Assembly (NCBI GenBank): GCA_902780525.1
Contig: CACZFL010000005.1
Span: 147,465 to 211,464, forward strand
Source of the DNA: an uncultured bacterium
GTDB taxonomy: Bacteria; Cyanobacteriota; Vampirovibrionia; Gastranaerophilales; Gastranaerophilaceae
Length of the DNA: 64,000 nt
Direction of reading: 5' to 3'
Shown piece after piece: positions 18,514-27,087 of the stretch. How positions within the stretch are numbered: the stretch's first letter is position 1; every line of letters begins with the position of its first letter. The translations under genes were made by a program, and so were the position numbers. The notes below the pieces were generated by a model. That model made no database searches. It was not told the DNA's origin and saw only the letters and a program-made list of their open reading frames with translations.

Positions 18514-19704
18514 TTATACTCCTTTGCGTTTTCTTAACTCTTCAAGCTCACTCTGGAATGGAGAAATTTTTGTTAATTTATCCATTATTATAGGCATATT
18601 TTTAATAACAAAGTCAACATCTTTTTCTGTTGTATATCTCGAAAGAGAAAATCTTATTGACCCGTGTAGAGCAGTAAACGGTATTCCCATAGCTCTTAAA
18701 ACGTGGCTTGGTTCCAGCGAACCTGATGTGCAGGCACTTCCTGAACTTGCACAAACTCCGATATCGCTTAAGTGTAATAAGATTAACTCGCCTTCAACAT
18801 ATTCAAAACCGATGTTTGTAGTATTTGGCACCCTGTTTGAGATACCTGTATTCAGTCTTGCATTGAATACATTTTGTAAAATCCCTGATTCTAATTTATC
18901 ACGTAGTCTTTTTACTTCTGTGAGTTCATGATTCATATTTTCCATAGCAAGCTCGGCAGCTTTACCCATACCGACAATGTATGGTACATTTTCCGTTCCT
19001 GCTCTCATTCCTTTTTCCTGATGACCTCCGTTAATTAGAGGTGTAAACCTTACGTCAGGTTTAACGTATAAGGCACCAATCCCTTTCGGAGCGTGAAACT
19101 TGTGACCTGATACACCGACCATATCAATAGCTGTGTCTTTTACGTTCATAGGAATTTTCCCCGCAGCCTGAACGCCGTCAACATATACTCTTGTTTCAGG
19201 AGAGTGAGATTTTACGTACTCGGCAATCTCTTCAACAGGGTGGATAACGCCGGTTTCATTATTTGCCCACATAACGGAAACAAGTGCAGTATCTTTTCTT
19301 AACTTTGATTTAAGTTCTTCCGTATCAAGTTCGCCCTGTGCGTTAACACCTATGTAATCTACTTCATAACCCAGTTTTTCAAAAGTTTTATAGGTGTTTA
19401 AAACGCAGGGGTGTTCTACTTTTGTTGTTATGATATGGCGTTTCTCTTTGTTGCAGCTAAGAACTCCTTTAATTGCCATATTAGCAGATTCAGAACCGCA
19501 TGAGGTGAAGAAAATTTCTTTTTCGTCTTTTGCGCCAAAGAAATCACGCATTTTTACTCGGGCTTCTCTGATCGAAGCAGCCGGTTTTTTCGCAAAATCG
19601 TACATGCTGGAAGGATTAGCATATTCTTCGCTCAAAAAAGGAAGCATATCTTCAAGAACTTTCTTATCAGTTGCGGTTGTTGCATTATTATCTAAATATA
19701 TCAT
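18514..19704 (-). CDS. nifS: Cysteine desulfurase, NifS/IscS class
   Basis: 396 residues. A PLP enzyme that transfers sulfur from cysteine to the scaffold. The Schiff-base Lys is at 202 in GVSGHKFHAPKG, and the persulfide Cys is at 325 in SGSACTSGSLEPSH, an IscS/NifS-type (group I) loop. HIITTKVEHPCVLN also fits. It works with the NifU scaffold encoded upstream in the same operon. No nitrogenase gene is present, so this is the general Fe-S assembly system. Confidence 0.93.
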   Translation of the reverse strand: MIYLDNNATTATDKKVLEDMLPFLSEEYANPSSMYDFAKKPAASIREARVKMRDFFGAKDEKEIFFTSCGSESANMAIKGVLSCNKEKRHIITTKVEHPCVLNTYKTFEKLGYEVDYIGVNAQGELDTEELKSKLRKDTALVSVMWANNETGVIHPVEEIAEYVKSHSPETRVYVDGVQAAGKIPMNVKDTAIDMVGVSGHKFHAPKGIGALYVKPDVRFTPLINGGHQEKGMRAGTENVPYIVGMGKAAELAMENMNHELTEVKRLRDKLESGILQNVFNARLNTGISNRVPNTTNIGFEYVEGELILLHLSDIGVCASSGSACTSGSLEPSHVLRAMGIPFTALHGSIRFSLSRYTTEKDVDFVIKNMPIIMDKLTKISPFQSELEELRKRKGV

Positions 19705-19724
19705 TATTTTGTTCCTTTAGTTCG

Positions 19725-19982
19725 TTAAATACGGCTTATAAGCCCTTTAAGAAATTGTACTAATCTGTTTTTGGAATGAGGTTTGTCTTTTTCAACAACA
19801 ATATCAAAATTCCCCATTTCTTCAAATATTTTTTTTCGTTCATCAACAGAGTCGGATTTTTGTGCTTTCGCGAACAAATCTTTTGCTTTCGGGTTTTTGT
19901 AAACTCTGTAAATGTTTGCGCATCCTTTTGGAAGGGTGATATTTTTAGCCGGATTTATGTATGCACTTAAAATTTTAAACAT
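19725..19982 (-). CDS. Small protein between nifU and nifS
   Basis: 85 residues, no Cys clusters except one Cys at 21; basic C-terminus (KNRLVQFLKGLISRI). It starts 2 nt after the nifU stop and ends 20 nt before nifS, so it is translated from the Fe-S assembly transcript. I recognise no family. A helper role in Fe-S assembly is a guess from position alone. Confidence 0.6.
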   Translation of the reverse strand: MFKILSAYINPAKNITLPKGCANIYRVYKNPKAKDLFAKAQKSDSVDERKKIFEEMGNFDIVVEKDKPHSKNRLVQFLKGLISRI

Positions 19983-19984
19983 AT

Positions 19985-20815
19985 TTATACCTGCTCCACT
20001 TCCAAAGCAGAATCAACTTTATCCTTAAGGATTGATTCAACAAAAGTTTTTATTGTCATTCTTGAATTTTTACAGCCCTGACACATTCCTGTTAGTTTAA
20101 CTTTAACATTATTGCCGTCTAAGTCCACAAACTCAATGTCACCTCCGTCTTTTTGAAGCTCGGGTGAGATTTGCTGTTCGATGACTTTGCTTATTTTTAA
20201 GATTTTTTGAGTGGTTGTAAGCGGAGATTGTTCTCTTTTGTTTAAACCTTTCCAGTATGTATCAAGAATATCTTTAATTGTTCCTTTACACCTTCCGCAA
20301 GCACCACCTGCTTTTGTATAGTTCGTAACTTCTTCAACAGTTTTGAGATTGTTGATTTTTATAGCTTCCCAAATTTGATTTTCTGTTACGTTAAAACATG
20401 TGCAGACTATTTTATCTGCAGTTTGCGGTATGTCATCTTCAATAGTTTCTTCCCCGTAGTATTTTTTGAGTGCATCTTCAAGCGCCTCGTGTCCCATAAC
20501 GGAGCAGTGCATTTTTTCCTGTGGAAGTCCGCCGAGTTCATCTGCAATATCTTTATTTGTAATTTTTTTTGCTTCGTCTAAGGTTTTTCCGATAATCATT
20601 TCGGTTAAAATGCTTGATGATGCAACGGCTGAACCGCAACCGAATGTTTGGAATTTTGCATCAACAATTTTTTCGCCGTCAAGTTTTAAATATAGTTTTA
20701 AAGAATCTCCGCAAGCCAGTGAGCCTGCTTCGCCTATTAAATCTGCGTTATCAATTTTACCCACATTTCTTGGGTTTCTGTAATGGTCTAATACTTTTTC
20801 CGAATAATCCCACAT
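19985..20815 (-). CDS. nifU: NifU-type Fe-S cluster scaffold, three-domain
   Basis: 276 residues with the full NifU architecture: an IscU-like scaffold (1-125, Cys 35, 60 and 104), a central BFD-like [2Fe-2S] domain (Cys 138, 140, 173 and 176), and a C-terminal NifU domain with the CQGC pair at 245 and 248. It assembles clusters from NifS-derived sulfur and passes them to apoproteins. First gene of its operon; GAGG lies 8 nt before the ATG. Full-length NifU outside nitrogen fixers is known from Epsilonproteobacteria and other anaerobes. Confidence 0.93.
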   Translation of the reverse strand: MWDYSEKVLDHYRNPRNVGKIDNADLIGEAGSLACGDSLKLYLKLDGEKIVDAKFQTFGCGSAVASSSILTEMIIGKTLDEAKKITNKDIADELGGLPQEKMHCSVMGHEALEDALKKYYGEETIEDDIPQTADKIVCTCFNVTENQIWEAIKINNLKTVEEVTNYTKAGGACGRCKGTIKDILDTYWKGLNKREQSPLTTTQKILKISKVIEQQISPELQKDGGDIEFVDLDGNNVKVKLTGMCQGCKNSRMTIKTFVESILKDKVDSALEVEQV

Positions 20816-20919
20816 ATTTTATACCTCGTGATTTAGTGTAGTTCTTTTTTAATTTTATATCAAAGAAAGATTATTTTACTATCACCCTAAATAAAATTTA
20901 ACGATTTATTAATAATTAC

Positions 20920-20958
20920 TGTAAGAACACTTACATTTTTTGTTTTATGAGTTATAAT
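20920..20958 (+). promoter_or_regulatory. Promoter with overlapping dyad for the repeat protein
   Basis: CTTACA (20930-20935), 17-nt spacer, TATAAT (20953-20958). The -35 box is the right half of a dyad, TGTAAG-AACA-CTTACA (20920-20935), a possible operator. The -10 box overlaps the first in-frame ATG, which rules that start out. Confidence 0.55.
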
Positions 20959-20989
20959 GCAAGTGAAAAAAGAAAAGGGAATGTGTCTT

Positions 20990-21748
20990 ATGACTGAAAG
21001 CATAAGTTCATCTGGCAATATATCGTTAAGTGCATTATCCGATCTCAAATCGTTCCTCCGTTCAGGTGCGGTTAAATCTGAGAGTGCAGAAAATTCTGAT
21101 GAAGAAAATAAAACAGCAGAGTCAGTAAATCGTGATGTTACAAGAAATGCGTTATCTACGCTTTTGGAAAAAAGTTACACCGCTAATTCGGAAATAGCCG
21201 AAAGAAATGCTGAAGAAAAAGCCCAAGACGATGCAAACACAACAAGTCCTCTTGATATTAGCACTCCCGATATACAGACTCAGCCAGCATTGGAAATAAG
21301 CAGACCCGAAGTTAGCGAAGAATCAAATCCCCTGAAGGTTAATACCCCGGTTCGGCAGACTCAGTCGGCATTGGAAATAAACAGACCCGAAGTGAGTGCG
21401 GAATCAAATGCCCTGAGGATTAATCGTCCTGATACGCAGACCCAGTCAGCATTGGATATCCAACGACCTGAAACAAAAACAGCAACTGATCCGCTGAAAG
21501 TCAATCGTCCCGATAAAGATGCAGCAACAAAAACAGCATCTTTAAATATACCAAAACAAAAAAATGCAATCTTGTATGAACTTAGAAATACAATGCATTC
21601 AAAATATTCAGCATGGGATATTGCAAGAAAATACGGTATCTCATACATGCAGGCACAAGAAATTTTTGTTGATCTCAATCAGGACACAAACGGAGTTGTT
21701 AAGGAATTCAACCTTCCGGAAAACTCAACAGTGTCCTATCTTGTGTAG
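20990..21748 (+). CDS. Protein with tandem 27-residue repeats
   Basis: About 252 residues from the ATG at 20990 (AAGGGA 9 nt upstream). The ATG at 20957 lies in the -10 box and is rejected. The middle holds about three 27-residue repeats, themselves pairs of about 13-residue units with a core like ALEINRPEVS or PLKVNRPD. The C-terminal 60 residues look folded (SAWDIARKYGISYMQAQEIF, helix-turn-helix-like). No signal peptide. The repeat region probably acts as a spacer or ligand-binding array. Function unknown. Confidence 0.6.
   Translation: MTESISSSGNISLSALSDLKSFLRSGAVKSESAENSDEENKTAESVNRDVTRNALSTLLEKSYTANSEIAERNAEEKAQDDANTTSPLDISTPDIQTQPALEISRPEVSEESNPLKVNTPVRQTQSALEINRPEVSAESNALRINRPDTQTQSALDIQRPETKTATDPLKVNRPDKDAATKTASLNIPKQKNAILYELRNTMHSKYSAWDIARKYGISYMQAQEIFVDLNQDTNGVVKEFNLPENSTVSYLV
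21275..21517 (+). repeat. Three tandem 81-bp repeats inside a CDS
   Basis: Copies begin at 21275, 21356 and 21437, each with CAGAC-C/T-CAG near the start and GCATTGGA shortly after. The third copy is the most diverged. The period of 81 nt keeps the frame. Confidence 0.8.
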
Positions 21749-21752
21749 TATT

Positions 21753-22088
21753 TTAATTCAGTTCTGCATTATCTAATGCTTGTTTTCTTTTTTCTTCTTC
21801 CTTTAAGAACTCGCAATCAGCTTCAAGACGTTTGTCTTCCATTGCATCAATAAGTTCGTGGATATCCTTGATTTGTCCGAGTTCAAAACCGACTTCCGCT
21901 AATAATACACAATCATTGCAAAGTCTGTGGTGTCCGTATATTACTGAACCGGCCATATCTTTTGTTCCGCCGCAGGCATCACAGGTAAAAAACTCGTGTT
22001 CGCAGTCAGGATTCTCTTCAATATCATCTAATCTCATCTGCTCAACGACTAACTGCATCTCTTTAACTATTTCTTCTTTGGATTTCAT
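21753..22088 (-). CDS. Small zinc-ribbon-like protein downstream of pdxJ
   Basis: 111 residues. Cys pairs FTCDACGG (about 33-36) and LCNDC (about 54-57) suggest one zinc site; the rest is acidic and helical. Its start overlaps the pdxJ stop by 1 nt, so it is translationally coupled as the third gene of the murT-pdxJ operon. I recognise no family; nucleic-acid or protein binding would be a guess. Confidence 0.6.
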   Translation of the reverse strand: MKSKEEIVKEMQLVVEQMRLDDIEENPDCEHEFFTCDACGGTKDMAGSVIYGHHRLCNDCVLLAEVGFELGQIKDIHELIDAMEDKRLEADCEFLKEEEKRKQALDNAELN

Positions 22089-22807
22089 TATCTTGCAACC
22101 TCACATAATGTTTTCATCTCATTAACAGCTTTTTCAAAACCTACATAAATCGCTCTTGATATTATAGAGTGGCCGATGTTAAGTTCAACAAGATTTGGTA
22201 TCTCGTGCATTCTGTGAACGTTATCATAATTTAAGCCGTGTCCTGCATTTACTCTCAACCCGAAGTTTTGCGCAAAAACAGCTGCTCCTTTAAGGTCTTC
22301 AAAAGCTTTTTCCTCATCAGGTGTTCCGTAAACATTCGAATATCTTCCGGTATGAAGTTCAATAAACGGTGCCCCTGTTTTTGAAACGGCTGAGATTTGG
22401 TGTACGTCAGGGTCAATAAAGAAACTGACTTCTATACCTTTGTCAATAAGAGGTTTTGTAAACTCTATTGCCCATTTTAACTGACCTGCAACATCCAAAC
22501 CGCCTTCTGTTGTAAGCTCTTTTCTTTTTTCAGGAACTATGCAGACTGCATGCGGTCTGATTTTGAGTGCAAATTTTTGCATTTCTTTTGTCATAGCCAT
22601 CTCTAAATTAAGACGAACTCTGGGGAACATTCTGATTGCTTCCACATCGGCATCTTTGATATGGCGTCTGTCTTCCCTTAAGTGAGTTGTGATTGATGCT
22701 ACTTTACAATCCTTACAAATTCTAACCGCAGTCATTATGTCAGGGTCATTTCCTCCCCTTGCATTTCTCAATGTTGCGATATGATCTATATTTACACCTA
22801 ATAACAT
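22088..22807 (-). CDS. pdxJ: Pyridoxine 5'-phosphate synthase
   Basis: 239 residues. Condenses 1-deoxyxylulose 5-phosphate with 3-amino-2-oxopropyl phosphate to give pyridoxine 5'-phosphate. Family landmarks: LGVNIDHIATLRNARGG at the N-terminus, THLREDRRHI, NLEMAMT, FIDPD, ELHTGRY and NAGHGLNY. The length is standard. It belongs to the DXP-dependent B6 route; no other pdx gene is in the window. It supplies the cofactor for PLP enzymes such as NifS and the aminotransferase here. Confidence 0.95.
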   Translation of the reverse strand: MLLGVNIDHIATLRNARGGNDPDIMTAVRICKDCKVASITTHLREDRRHIKDADVEAIRMFPRVRLNLEMAMTKEMQKFALKIRPHAVCIVPEKRKELTTEGGLDVAGQLKWAIEFTKPLIDKGIEVSFFIDPDVHQISAVSKTGAPFIELHTGRYSNVYGTPDEEKAFEDLKGAAVFAQNFGLRVNAGHGLNYDNVHRMHEIPNLVELNIGHSIISRAIYVGFEKAVNEMKTLCEVAR

Positions 22808-22819
22808 AATAAATTCCCC

Positions 22820-24139
22820 TTATTTTCTCTTTAGATTTTTCATCTTATCCAGTTTTAAAAGTGCCGTATATGTAGGCAGTATTGTAATATTATTATCTGC
22901 CGATTTACTTATATAATCAACAGCTTTTTCTATATCTGAGATTACTTTTATATTGTCTGCTCCAACTCCAGCATATTTCAAACGAAGTGCCATATCATTT
23001 GCACGGGTTCCTGATACTACAATTTCATGTTTGTTTACCCCTACTCGCTCAAATTCCGCATCCCATAGCCAGGATACATCTCGTCCGTCTGCGTAATTAT
23101 CGTTGATTATGATTAAAAGACTTGAATCTAAATCCACAGTTTTTAAAACTTCGTTTGCGCCGATAGGATTTTTTATTAACTGGATTAGGGTTCTTTTTCC
23201 GTTCAAGTATTTTACTTCACTTCTTCCGAAAGCAACTTTAAAAGTTTTTAAGTTATTCTGAATATCTTCTGTTTTAAGCCCCAATTCTTTGCACAGCGAA
23301 ATTGCACCAAGCGTATTGTATGCATTAAACAAACCTACAAGCGGAACTTCAAATTCTTCCCCATTTATATTTAAAACGGAATGGTCTTTGAATAATGTTA
23401 CAACCGCATTGTACTTCGGCTCAGGTCTTTTGTAACCGCAGGAACAGGAATAATGTCCCTGCTGGGCATAAAACTTTTTGTCATAGTTTAACGGTTTTCC
23501 GCAAAGGCAGTTGAAGGCTTCTTCCGTCTGACTATCCGAGGGGTTTAAACCGTCCTCATAATTTACTTCTTCTACGCCGTAAAATATATGCTTACTTCCG
23601 CCTGTAAAACTTGAAACAAGAGGATCATCGGCATTCAATATAAGTGTTAAATCAGGTTTTAAATCTATTCCGTTTTGAATAAATTTTTTAGTTGTGGCAA
23701 GTTCTCCATATCTGTCTAATTGGTCACGGAATAGATTTGTTACAAGAAGATAATCTGCTTCAAACTTGTCATATATTACTTCCAAAAAAGCTTCGTCAGA
23801 TTCAATAACAGAATAGTCATATTTTTTTATAGGATTAAGCTGAAGTGCGATTGCATTTACAACTCCCTGTATCATATTAGCACCAAGCTCATTATTGATA
23901 ACAGAGCTTCCGCTCTCTTTCAAAAGATGAGAGATTAAACCTGATGTCGTTGTTTTTCCGTTAGTACCTGTAACATTAATCTTTGTCTTTATATATTTAT
24001 TCGTGTGGAACAAAAAATCAGGACAAATTTTCAAAACAATTTTTCCGATTATAGAAGTTCCGGCAGATAGCTTTGTAATATTTAATCCAAGCTTTATTGC
24101 TTTTGCAAGAAATAATGAAAATAAAAATTTACCCTTCAT
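22820..24139 (-). CDS. murT: MurT-like Mur ligase (lipid II amidation)
   Basis: 439 residues. ATP-binding GTNGKTTT at 58-65, a Mur-ligase central domain with ESDEAFL and LFRDQLDRYGE, an inserted Cys4 zinc ribbon (CLCG and SCSCG, about 210-240) typical of MurT, and a C-terminal DUF1727 region (NDNYADGRDVSWLWDAEFE). MurT with the glutaminase GatD amidates the D-Glu of lipid II. GatD is not adjacent; pdxJ follows 12 nt downstream. Confidence 0.85.
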   Translation of the reverse strand: MKGKFLFSLFLAKAIKLGLNITKLSAGTSIIGKIVLKICPDFLFHTNKYIKTKINVTGTNGKTTTSGLISHLLKESGSSVINNELGANMIQGVVNAIALQLNPIKKYDYSVIESDEAFLEVIYDKFEADYLLVTNLFRDQLDRYGELATTKKFIQNGIDLKPDLTLILNADDPLVSSFTGGSKHIFYGVEEVNYEDGLNPSDSQTEEAFNCLCGKPLNYDKKFYAQQGHYSCSCGYKRPEPKYNAVVTLFKDHSVLNINGEEFEVPLVGLFNAYNTLGAISLCKELGLKTEDIQNNLKTFKVAFGRSEVKYLNGKRTLIQLIKNPIGANEVLKTVDLDSSLLIIINDNYADGRDVSWLWDAEFERVGVNKHEIVVSGTRANDMALRLKYAGVGADNIKVISDIEKAVDYISKSADNNITILPTYTALLKLDKMKNLKRK

Positions 24140-24161
24140 AAAACGTCCCTATCTTAATTAT

Positions 24162-24189
24162 TTGAAAAAAAATCCTAAAAGGTTATAAT
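24162..24189 (+). promoter_or_regulatory. Sigma70-type promoter for the 24219 gene
   Basis: TTGAAA (24162-24167), 16-nt spacer, TATAAT (24184-24189). Confidence 0.55.
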
Positions 24190-24218
24190 TATATTATTAC
24201 AAAAACAGGTTAGAAAAA

Positions 24219-24530
24219 ATGATTTTTTATTTTTTGATATCAGTTGTATTTATAGCAGAAGTAATTATTGCTATTGCATTGCTTATCGGTTTGGTTAAAG
24301 CTGATAAAATTTTACTTAAATATAATGAAATAGTTGATGAGACAAGACCTTCAGTTAAAAGTGTAATGATATTAGTACGCAAAATATCTAAACAATTTGT
24401 AGAACTTGCACCTATACTCACCGAACAAATAAAAAAAATTTTAGTTGCTTCATTGATGTCACAATTAAAGAGTATGCTTGGAGCAGTTACATTCTGGCTT
24501 GTGAAGAAAGAAGTCGAGAAACACGTATAG
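24219..24530 (+). CDS. Small membrane-anchored protein
   Basis: 103 residues. One strong N-terminal membrane helix (about 2-25), then an amphipathic coiled-coil-like region (about 30-75) and a second weakly hydrophobic helix (about 78-95). The layout resembles small DUF948-type membrane coiled-coil proteins, but I cannot assign a family. GGTTAG precedes the ATG by about 6 nt. Stands alone between divergent murT and the U32 gene. Confidence 0.55.
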   Translation: MIFYFLISVVFIAEVIIAIALLIGLVKADKILLKYNEIVDETRPSVKSVMILVRKISKQFVELAPILTEQIKKILVASLMSQLKSMLGAVTFWLVKKEVEKHV

Positions 24531-24570
24531 AAATTATTTACCTCTGAAAAAACACGTTTAGTTTTATTCG

Positions 24571-24579
24571 TGCTATTAT
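24571..24579 (+). promoter_or_regulatory. Extended -10 element, leaderless start of the U32 gene
   Basis: TGCTATTAT at 24571-24579 fits an extended -10. The predicted transcription start coincides with the ATG at 24586, and no SD is present. Confidence 0.4.
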
Positions 24580-24585
24580 ATTTTT

Positions 24586-25854
24586 ATGATAAAACCAGAA
24601 TTACTTATGCCTGCGGGCAATGTTGAAAAACTTAAGTACGCAATCAAATATGGCGCAGATGCCGTTTACCTTGGTGTTGTAGATTTCAGTCTTAGGGCAA
24701 TGCGTAAAGGTGAACTGATTACAATGGATAATCTTAAGCTCGCTATCGATACTGCTCACAATATGGGTGCAAAAGCCTATTTAACACTCAATATTTTCGG
24801 GTTTAACTCAGATATAAAAACTCTTGAATCCTGTATGGACAGAATCTCTGAATCTAATCCTGATTCTCTTATTATAAGTGATCCGGGAATTATGCGTTTG
24901 GCTCAAAAATATATGCAAAACACTCCTATCCACGTTTCAACTCAGGCTAATATTTTAAATTACGAAGCAGTTAAATTCTGGCAGGATATAGGTGCAACAA
25001 GATGTATTTTAGCACGTGAGTTGCCAATTAAAGACGTTGCTGAGATAAAGCAGAAAGTTCCCGGCATGGAGCTTGAATGTTTTATACACGGAGCGCAGTG
25101 TGTATCATTCTCAGGAAGATGTTTATTGAGCGACTATATGACAAACGGAGAACGTAAAGCTAACTCAGGTAACTGTTCTCAGCCTTGCAGATGGAGTTAT
25201 AAACTTTTGGAAGAAACACGTCCTGGCGAATATCAGGAGATTGTTCAGGATGATAAAGGTACTCATATTCTTTCAACAAAAGACTTGTGTCTTGTGAAGC
25301 ATCTGAAAGAAATGATAAATGCAGGGATAGATTCATTTAAAGTCGAAGGAAGAACAAAAAGCCTCTACTATGTTTCAGCTGTTGCAAAAGCGTACAGAGA
25401 AGCAATAGATGAGGTATTAAAGGACCCTGATGCAGACATGGAACCATATTTTCAGGAGCTTCTTAAGGTAGGTAACAGAGGATATACAACAGGTTTTTAC
25501 CTGGGTGACGGCGAATATCCGTCTGACGGGTACAGTTACGACATATCTAAAGGTCTTGCAGGGGCGGATTTCTTATGTGAACTTCACGGATGTGAAAACG
25601 GGTATTACAGAATAATTACAAAAAACAAGTTCTATAAAAATGAAGATATAGAATTGATTACTCCTACGGAAAAATTTGTTACACAGGTTACTGAAATCAA
25701 AGATTTAAAAGGTGAAGAACAGGAGCTTGCAAATACTAACCACGAACTTCTTGTTAAGCTTTCAAAAGAACCTCAGAGTTATGAATATGCACTGATCAGA
25801 ACCGTTGGTATAAAAAACGGTGTAAATGAAGCTTTAAAATGTGCATGTGTTTAA
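24586..25854 (+). CDS. trhP: U32-family protein, TrhP (YegQ)-like tRNA hydroxylation factor
   Basis: 422 residues. N-terminal (beta/alpha) barrel beginning MIKPELLMPAGNVEKL; the U32 signature ECFIHGAQCVSFSGRCLLS (about 166-184) and further Cys (GNCSQPC) that in this family bind a 4Fe-4S cluster; a C-terminal U32 barrel. YegQ/TrhP-type members use prephenate to make 5-hydroxyuridine at tRNA position 34. A protease role is the older annotation. Alternatives within U32 (UbiU/V, RlhA) fit the length and context less well. Confidence 0.8.
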   Translation: MIKPELLMPAGNVEKLKYAIKYGADAVYLGVVDFSLRAMRKGELITMDNLKLAIDTAHNMGAKAYLTLNIFGFNSDIKTLESCMDRISESNPDSLIISDPGIMRLAQKYMQNTPIHVSTQANILNYEAVKFWQDIGATRCILARELPIKDVAEIKQKVPGMELECFIHGAQCVSFSGRCLLSDYMTNGERKANSGNCSQPCRWSYKLLEETRPGEYQEIVQDDKGTHILSTKDLCLVKHLKEMINAGIDSFKVEGRTKSLYYVSAVAKAYREAIDEVLKDPDADMEPYFQELLKVGNRGYTTGFYLGDGEYPSDGYSYDISKGLAGADFLCELHGCENGYYRIITKNKFYKNEDIELITPTEKFVTQVTEIKDLKGEEQELANTNHELLVKLSKEPQSYEYALIRTVGIKNGVNEALKCACV

Positions 25855-26477
25855 GAAAGAGAATAATACATTGTACCTTCAGGTGCATCCTCTAATGGAA
25901 GTTCCTTTCTCAAAACGCGTTCCATTATTTTGTTATCTTCTTTGTTAACAAATCTGAATCCGCACTTCCAGTGAGCAAGAGACGGACTGGGAATTTGTGT
26001 CATCTCAGAACCCTCTATTTTTCGTGCATCCAGTATAATTCTGCCTTCACATTCTTCATCTTTTTTTATCAGATTTGTAAGTTTTTTCATTGTCCTCGTA
26101 AAAATACCCTGGCGAGCATATTCAGGTCGAATCTCTACCATCTTAATATATACATGTGGTTTTAACCTTCTTTCACCTTTAGAATCTATGCAGACATAAT
26201 TGTTTGGGAATTTTGTATCATATCCTTCAAAATTATATGCACGGTATTCCATGTTAAAAAACAGAAAACGCGGGTCTTTGACTTCATGATGATATACCCC
26301 GGTATAAATTGGCGGATTGTCTGTTAATATCTCAGGAATTCCTTCTTTTAATTCTACCAAATCCTGTTTAAGCTGTTTAAGTTTTGGCAGGTCAAATTTT
26401 AAATGATTTTTATATTTGCAAACTTTTCGCAGTGTACTTGTTTTTATTTTGCAGAAAAAAGATATTCCCGTAATCAT
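25851..26477 (-). CDS. Putative GNAT-fold protein
   Basis: 208 residues. The middle carries VEIRPEYARQGIFTRTMKKL (about 111-130), which matches GNAT motif A, where acetyl-CoA pyrophosphate binds, and SLAHWKCGFRFV matches the motif B region. The N-terminal 60 residues are basic and variable. It may acetylate a small molecule or protein; the substrate is unknown. Converges on the U32 gene with a 4-nt overlap. Confidence 0.55.
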   Translation of the reverse strand: MITGISFFCKIKTSTLRKVCKYKNHLKFDLPKLKQLKQDLVELKEGIPEILTDNPPIYTGVYHHEVKDPRFLFFNMEYRAYNFEGYDTKFPNNYVCIDSKGERRLKPHVYIKMVEIRPEYARQGIFTRTMKKLTNLIKKDEECEGRIILDARKIEGSEMTQIPSPSLAHWKCGFRFVNKEDNKIMERVLRKELPLEDAPEGTMYYSLS

Positions 26478-26603
26478 TATTTATTAAATCCTTTATTGTC
26501 ATAAAAAGCATAAAAATTTTTTTTGCCCTTTGTTATAAAATTGACTAAACCCTTAAATTATGCAAACATAGAATAATAAACTAAGTATTTAAAGGGAATT
26601 TAA

Positions 26604-27080
26604 ATGTTCATTAAGCCTGATTATAATTTGAAAAATATATATGAAATCAATTTTACCGAACTGAAAAAACTCGGAATTAAATGCATAATGTTTGATTTGG
26701 ATTCAACAGTTATGCAGTCAAAAACTTCGGAATTTACTCAACAAACCATAGAATGGTTTAATACATTTATCAATGATTTTGAAGTTGCTATTATATCAAA
26801 TAATAAAAAGAAAGAATATATAGAAAAAGCCTCAAAAACATCTCCCTGCAGAGTTATCGGGTGTGCAAACAAACCTAATCCAAAAATTGCGAAACAGTAT
26901 TTGGATGAAGTTGGCATAAAACCTACAGAAGCTGTGATGGTGGGTGACAGACCGCTTACGGACATCCTGGTTGGAAAATTTTTGGGGTGTAAAACAATTC
27001 TTGTAGGCTCAATTAATCCTAATGAAAACTTAGCGACAAAATTTGTAAGAGCGCTTGAAAGAAGTACAATAAAAAAATAA
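26604..27080 (+). CDS. yqeG: YqeG-type HAD-IIIA phosphatase
   Basis: 158 residues. HAD motifs: DLDST at 31-35 (nucleophile Asp31, acid/base Asp33), ISNNKKKE (motif II), KPNPKIAKQ (motif III Lys) and VGDRPLTDILVG (motif IV). Length and motif spacing match the YqeG subfamily, related to phosphatidylglycerol-phosphate phosphatases. The physiological substrate is not settled by sequence. AAAGGGA about 7 nt before the ATG. Confidence 0.85.
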   Translation: MFIKPDYNLKNIYEINFTELKKLGIKCIMFDLDSTVMQSKTSEFTQQTIEWFNTFINDFEVAIISNNKKKEYIEKASKTSPCRVIGCANKPNPKIAKQYLDEVGIKPTEAVMVGDRPLTDILVGKFLGCKTILVGSINPNENLATKFVRALERSTIKK

Positions 27081-27087
27081 AAATATT

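Noticed and set aside
21275..21517. CRISPR-like array
   Set aside because: The 81-bp repeats are coding and in frame without unique spacers.
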